The notes below the pieces were generated by a model. It ran no database searches. It saw only the letters and a program-made list of their open reading frames with translations, and was not told the origin of the DNA. A stretch of DNA of 5,719 nucleotides from Clostridia bacterium (lineage in GTDB: Bacteria > Bacillota > Clostridia > Oscillospirales > RGIG577). Where the stretch lies: assembly GCA_017419325.1 (NCBI GenBank), contig JAFOLN010000224.1, positions 1 to 5,719 on the forward strand, read 5' to 3'. The translations under genes and the position numbers were made by a program. This document shows, in pieces, positions 5,693 to 5,719 of the stretch (position 1 is the stretch's first letter; each line of letters starts with the position of its first letter).

Positions 5693-5719
5693 CAAAAGTT
5701 CCGGGGAGCTGGCCGCTCC

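Larger units (their letters stand above)
5490..5719. other. Gene-free stretch with a chain of six short hairpins
   Basis: No convincing gene on either strand. Inverted repeats follow one another: GCTGC/GCAGC (5492-5509), TTCAGA/TCTGAA with two further inner pairs after a mismatch (5532-5556), AAAACGGC/GCTGTTTT with one G-U pair (5571-5590), and the three perfect ones listed separately (5593-5612, 5627-5645, 5671-5692). AAGACTTT occurs twice, at 5553-5560 and 5644-5651, each time right after a hairpin. The composition is AT-rich up to about 5655 and then turns GC-rich, unlike the coding part of the window. This could be a non-coding structured repeat, a degenerate mobile element or the end of an RNA gene; nothing in it identifies which. 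Confidence 0.55.

Noticed and set aside
5414..5695. 93-codon minus-strand reading frame starting LLLVTKVG
   Set aside because: It begins with TTG, has no ribosome site upstream, covers the chain of inverted repeats and the terminator, and shows no domain. Its start is the reverse reading of a common intergenic palindrome often mis-annotated as a protein.
1..5719. CRISPR array, tRNA, rRNA, insertion sequence or defence system
   Set aside because: No regularly spaced repeats, no tRNA cloverleaf, no transposase or nuclease motifs seen on either strand.

Overview
The window is ordinary chromosomal core metabolism from a GC-rich Clostridia-type Firmicute, probably an anaerobic gut or related lineage such as Oscillospiraceae, Ruminococcaceae or Christensenellaceae. 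The evidence is a clostridial-type Rex with the IRQDLNCFGGFGQQGYGYN helix/wing, a short aconitase of about 650 residues, purine-rich Shine-Dalgarno sites before every gene, a sigma-A promoter, and heavy use of ATA, AGA/AGG and GCG/GGC codons. The genus cannot be set from this sequence. All genes lie on the plus strand.

Layout: positions 2-268 hold the C-terminal end of a flavin reductase family protein. Bases 269-352 hold a near-consensus promoter (TTGACA-17-TACAAT) with a 10-bp direct repeat over its -35 box. Then come aconitase (353-2302), an isocitrate dehydrogenase family enzyme (2339-3502) and the redox repressor Rex (3534-4169). The gaps are 36 and 31 nt with no terminator visible, so the three read as one operon. 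An 81-nt gap with a 9-bp GC-rich hairpin separates rex from a cation diffusion facilitator (4251-5417) whose metal-site residues look like the manganese exporter MntE. The last 300 bases (5418-5719) carry no convincing gene. They hold a strong intrinsic terminator and then a chain of further short hairpins.

How the genes may work together: aconitase and isocitrate dehydrogenase turn citrate into 2-oxoglutarate, which in anaerobes with a partial TCA cycle mainly feeds glutamate synthesis. Citrate synthase is not in the window. The dehydrogenase step makes NADH or NADPH, and Rex senses the NADH/NAD+ ratio, so having rex in the same transcript suggests redox feedback. This is inference: no canonical Rex operator is visible upstream of the operon. 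The transporter is probably a separate or partly coupled unit, although Mn2+ is a usual cofactor of isocitrate dehydrogenases.

I found no evidence for a wholly new biological system. The best leads are the atypical cofactor loop of the isocitrate dehydrogenase, the duplicated element in the operon promoter, the terminator built around a tandem-GA/GNRA hairpin, and the dense run of hairpins after the transporter.
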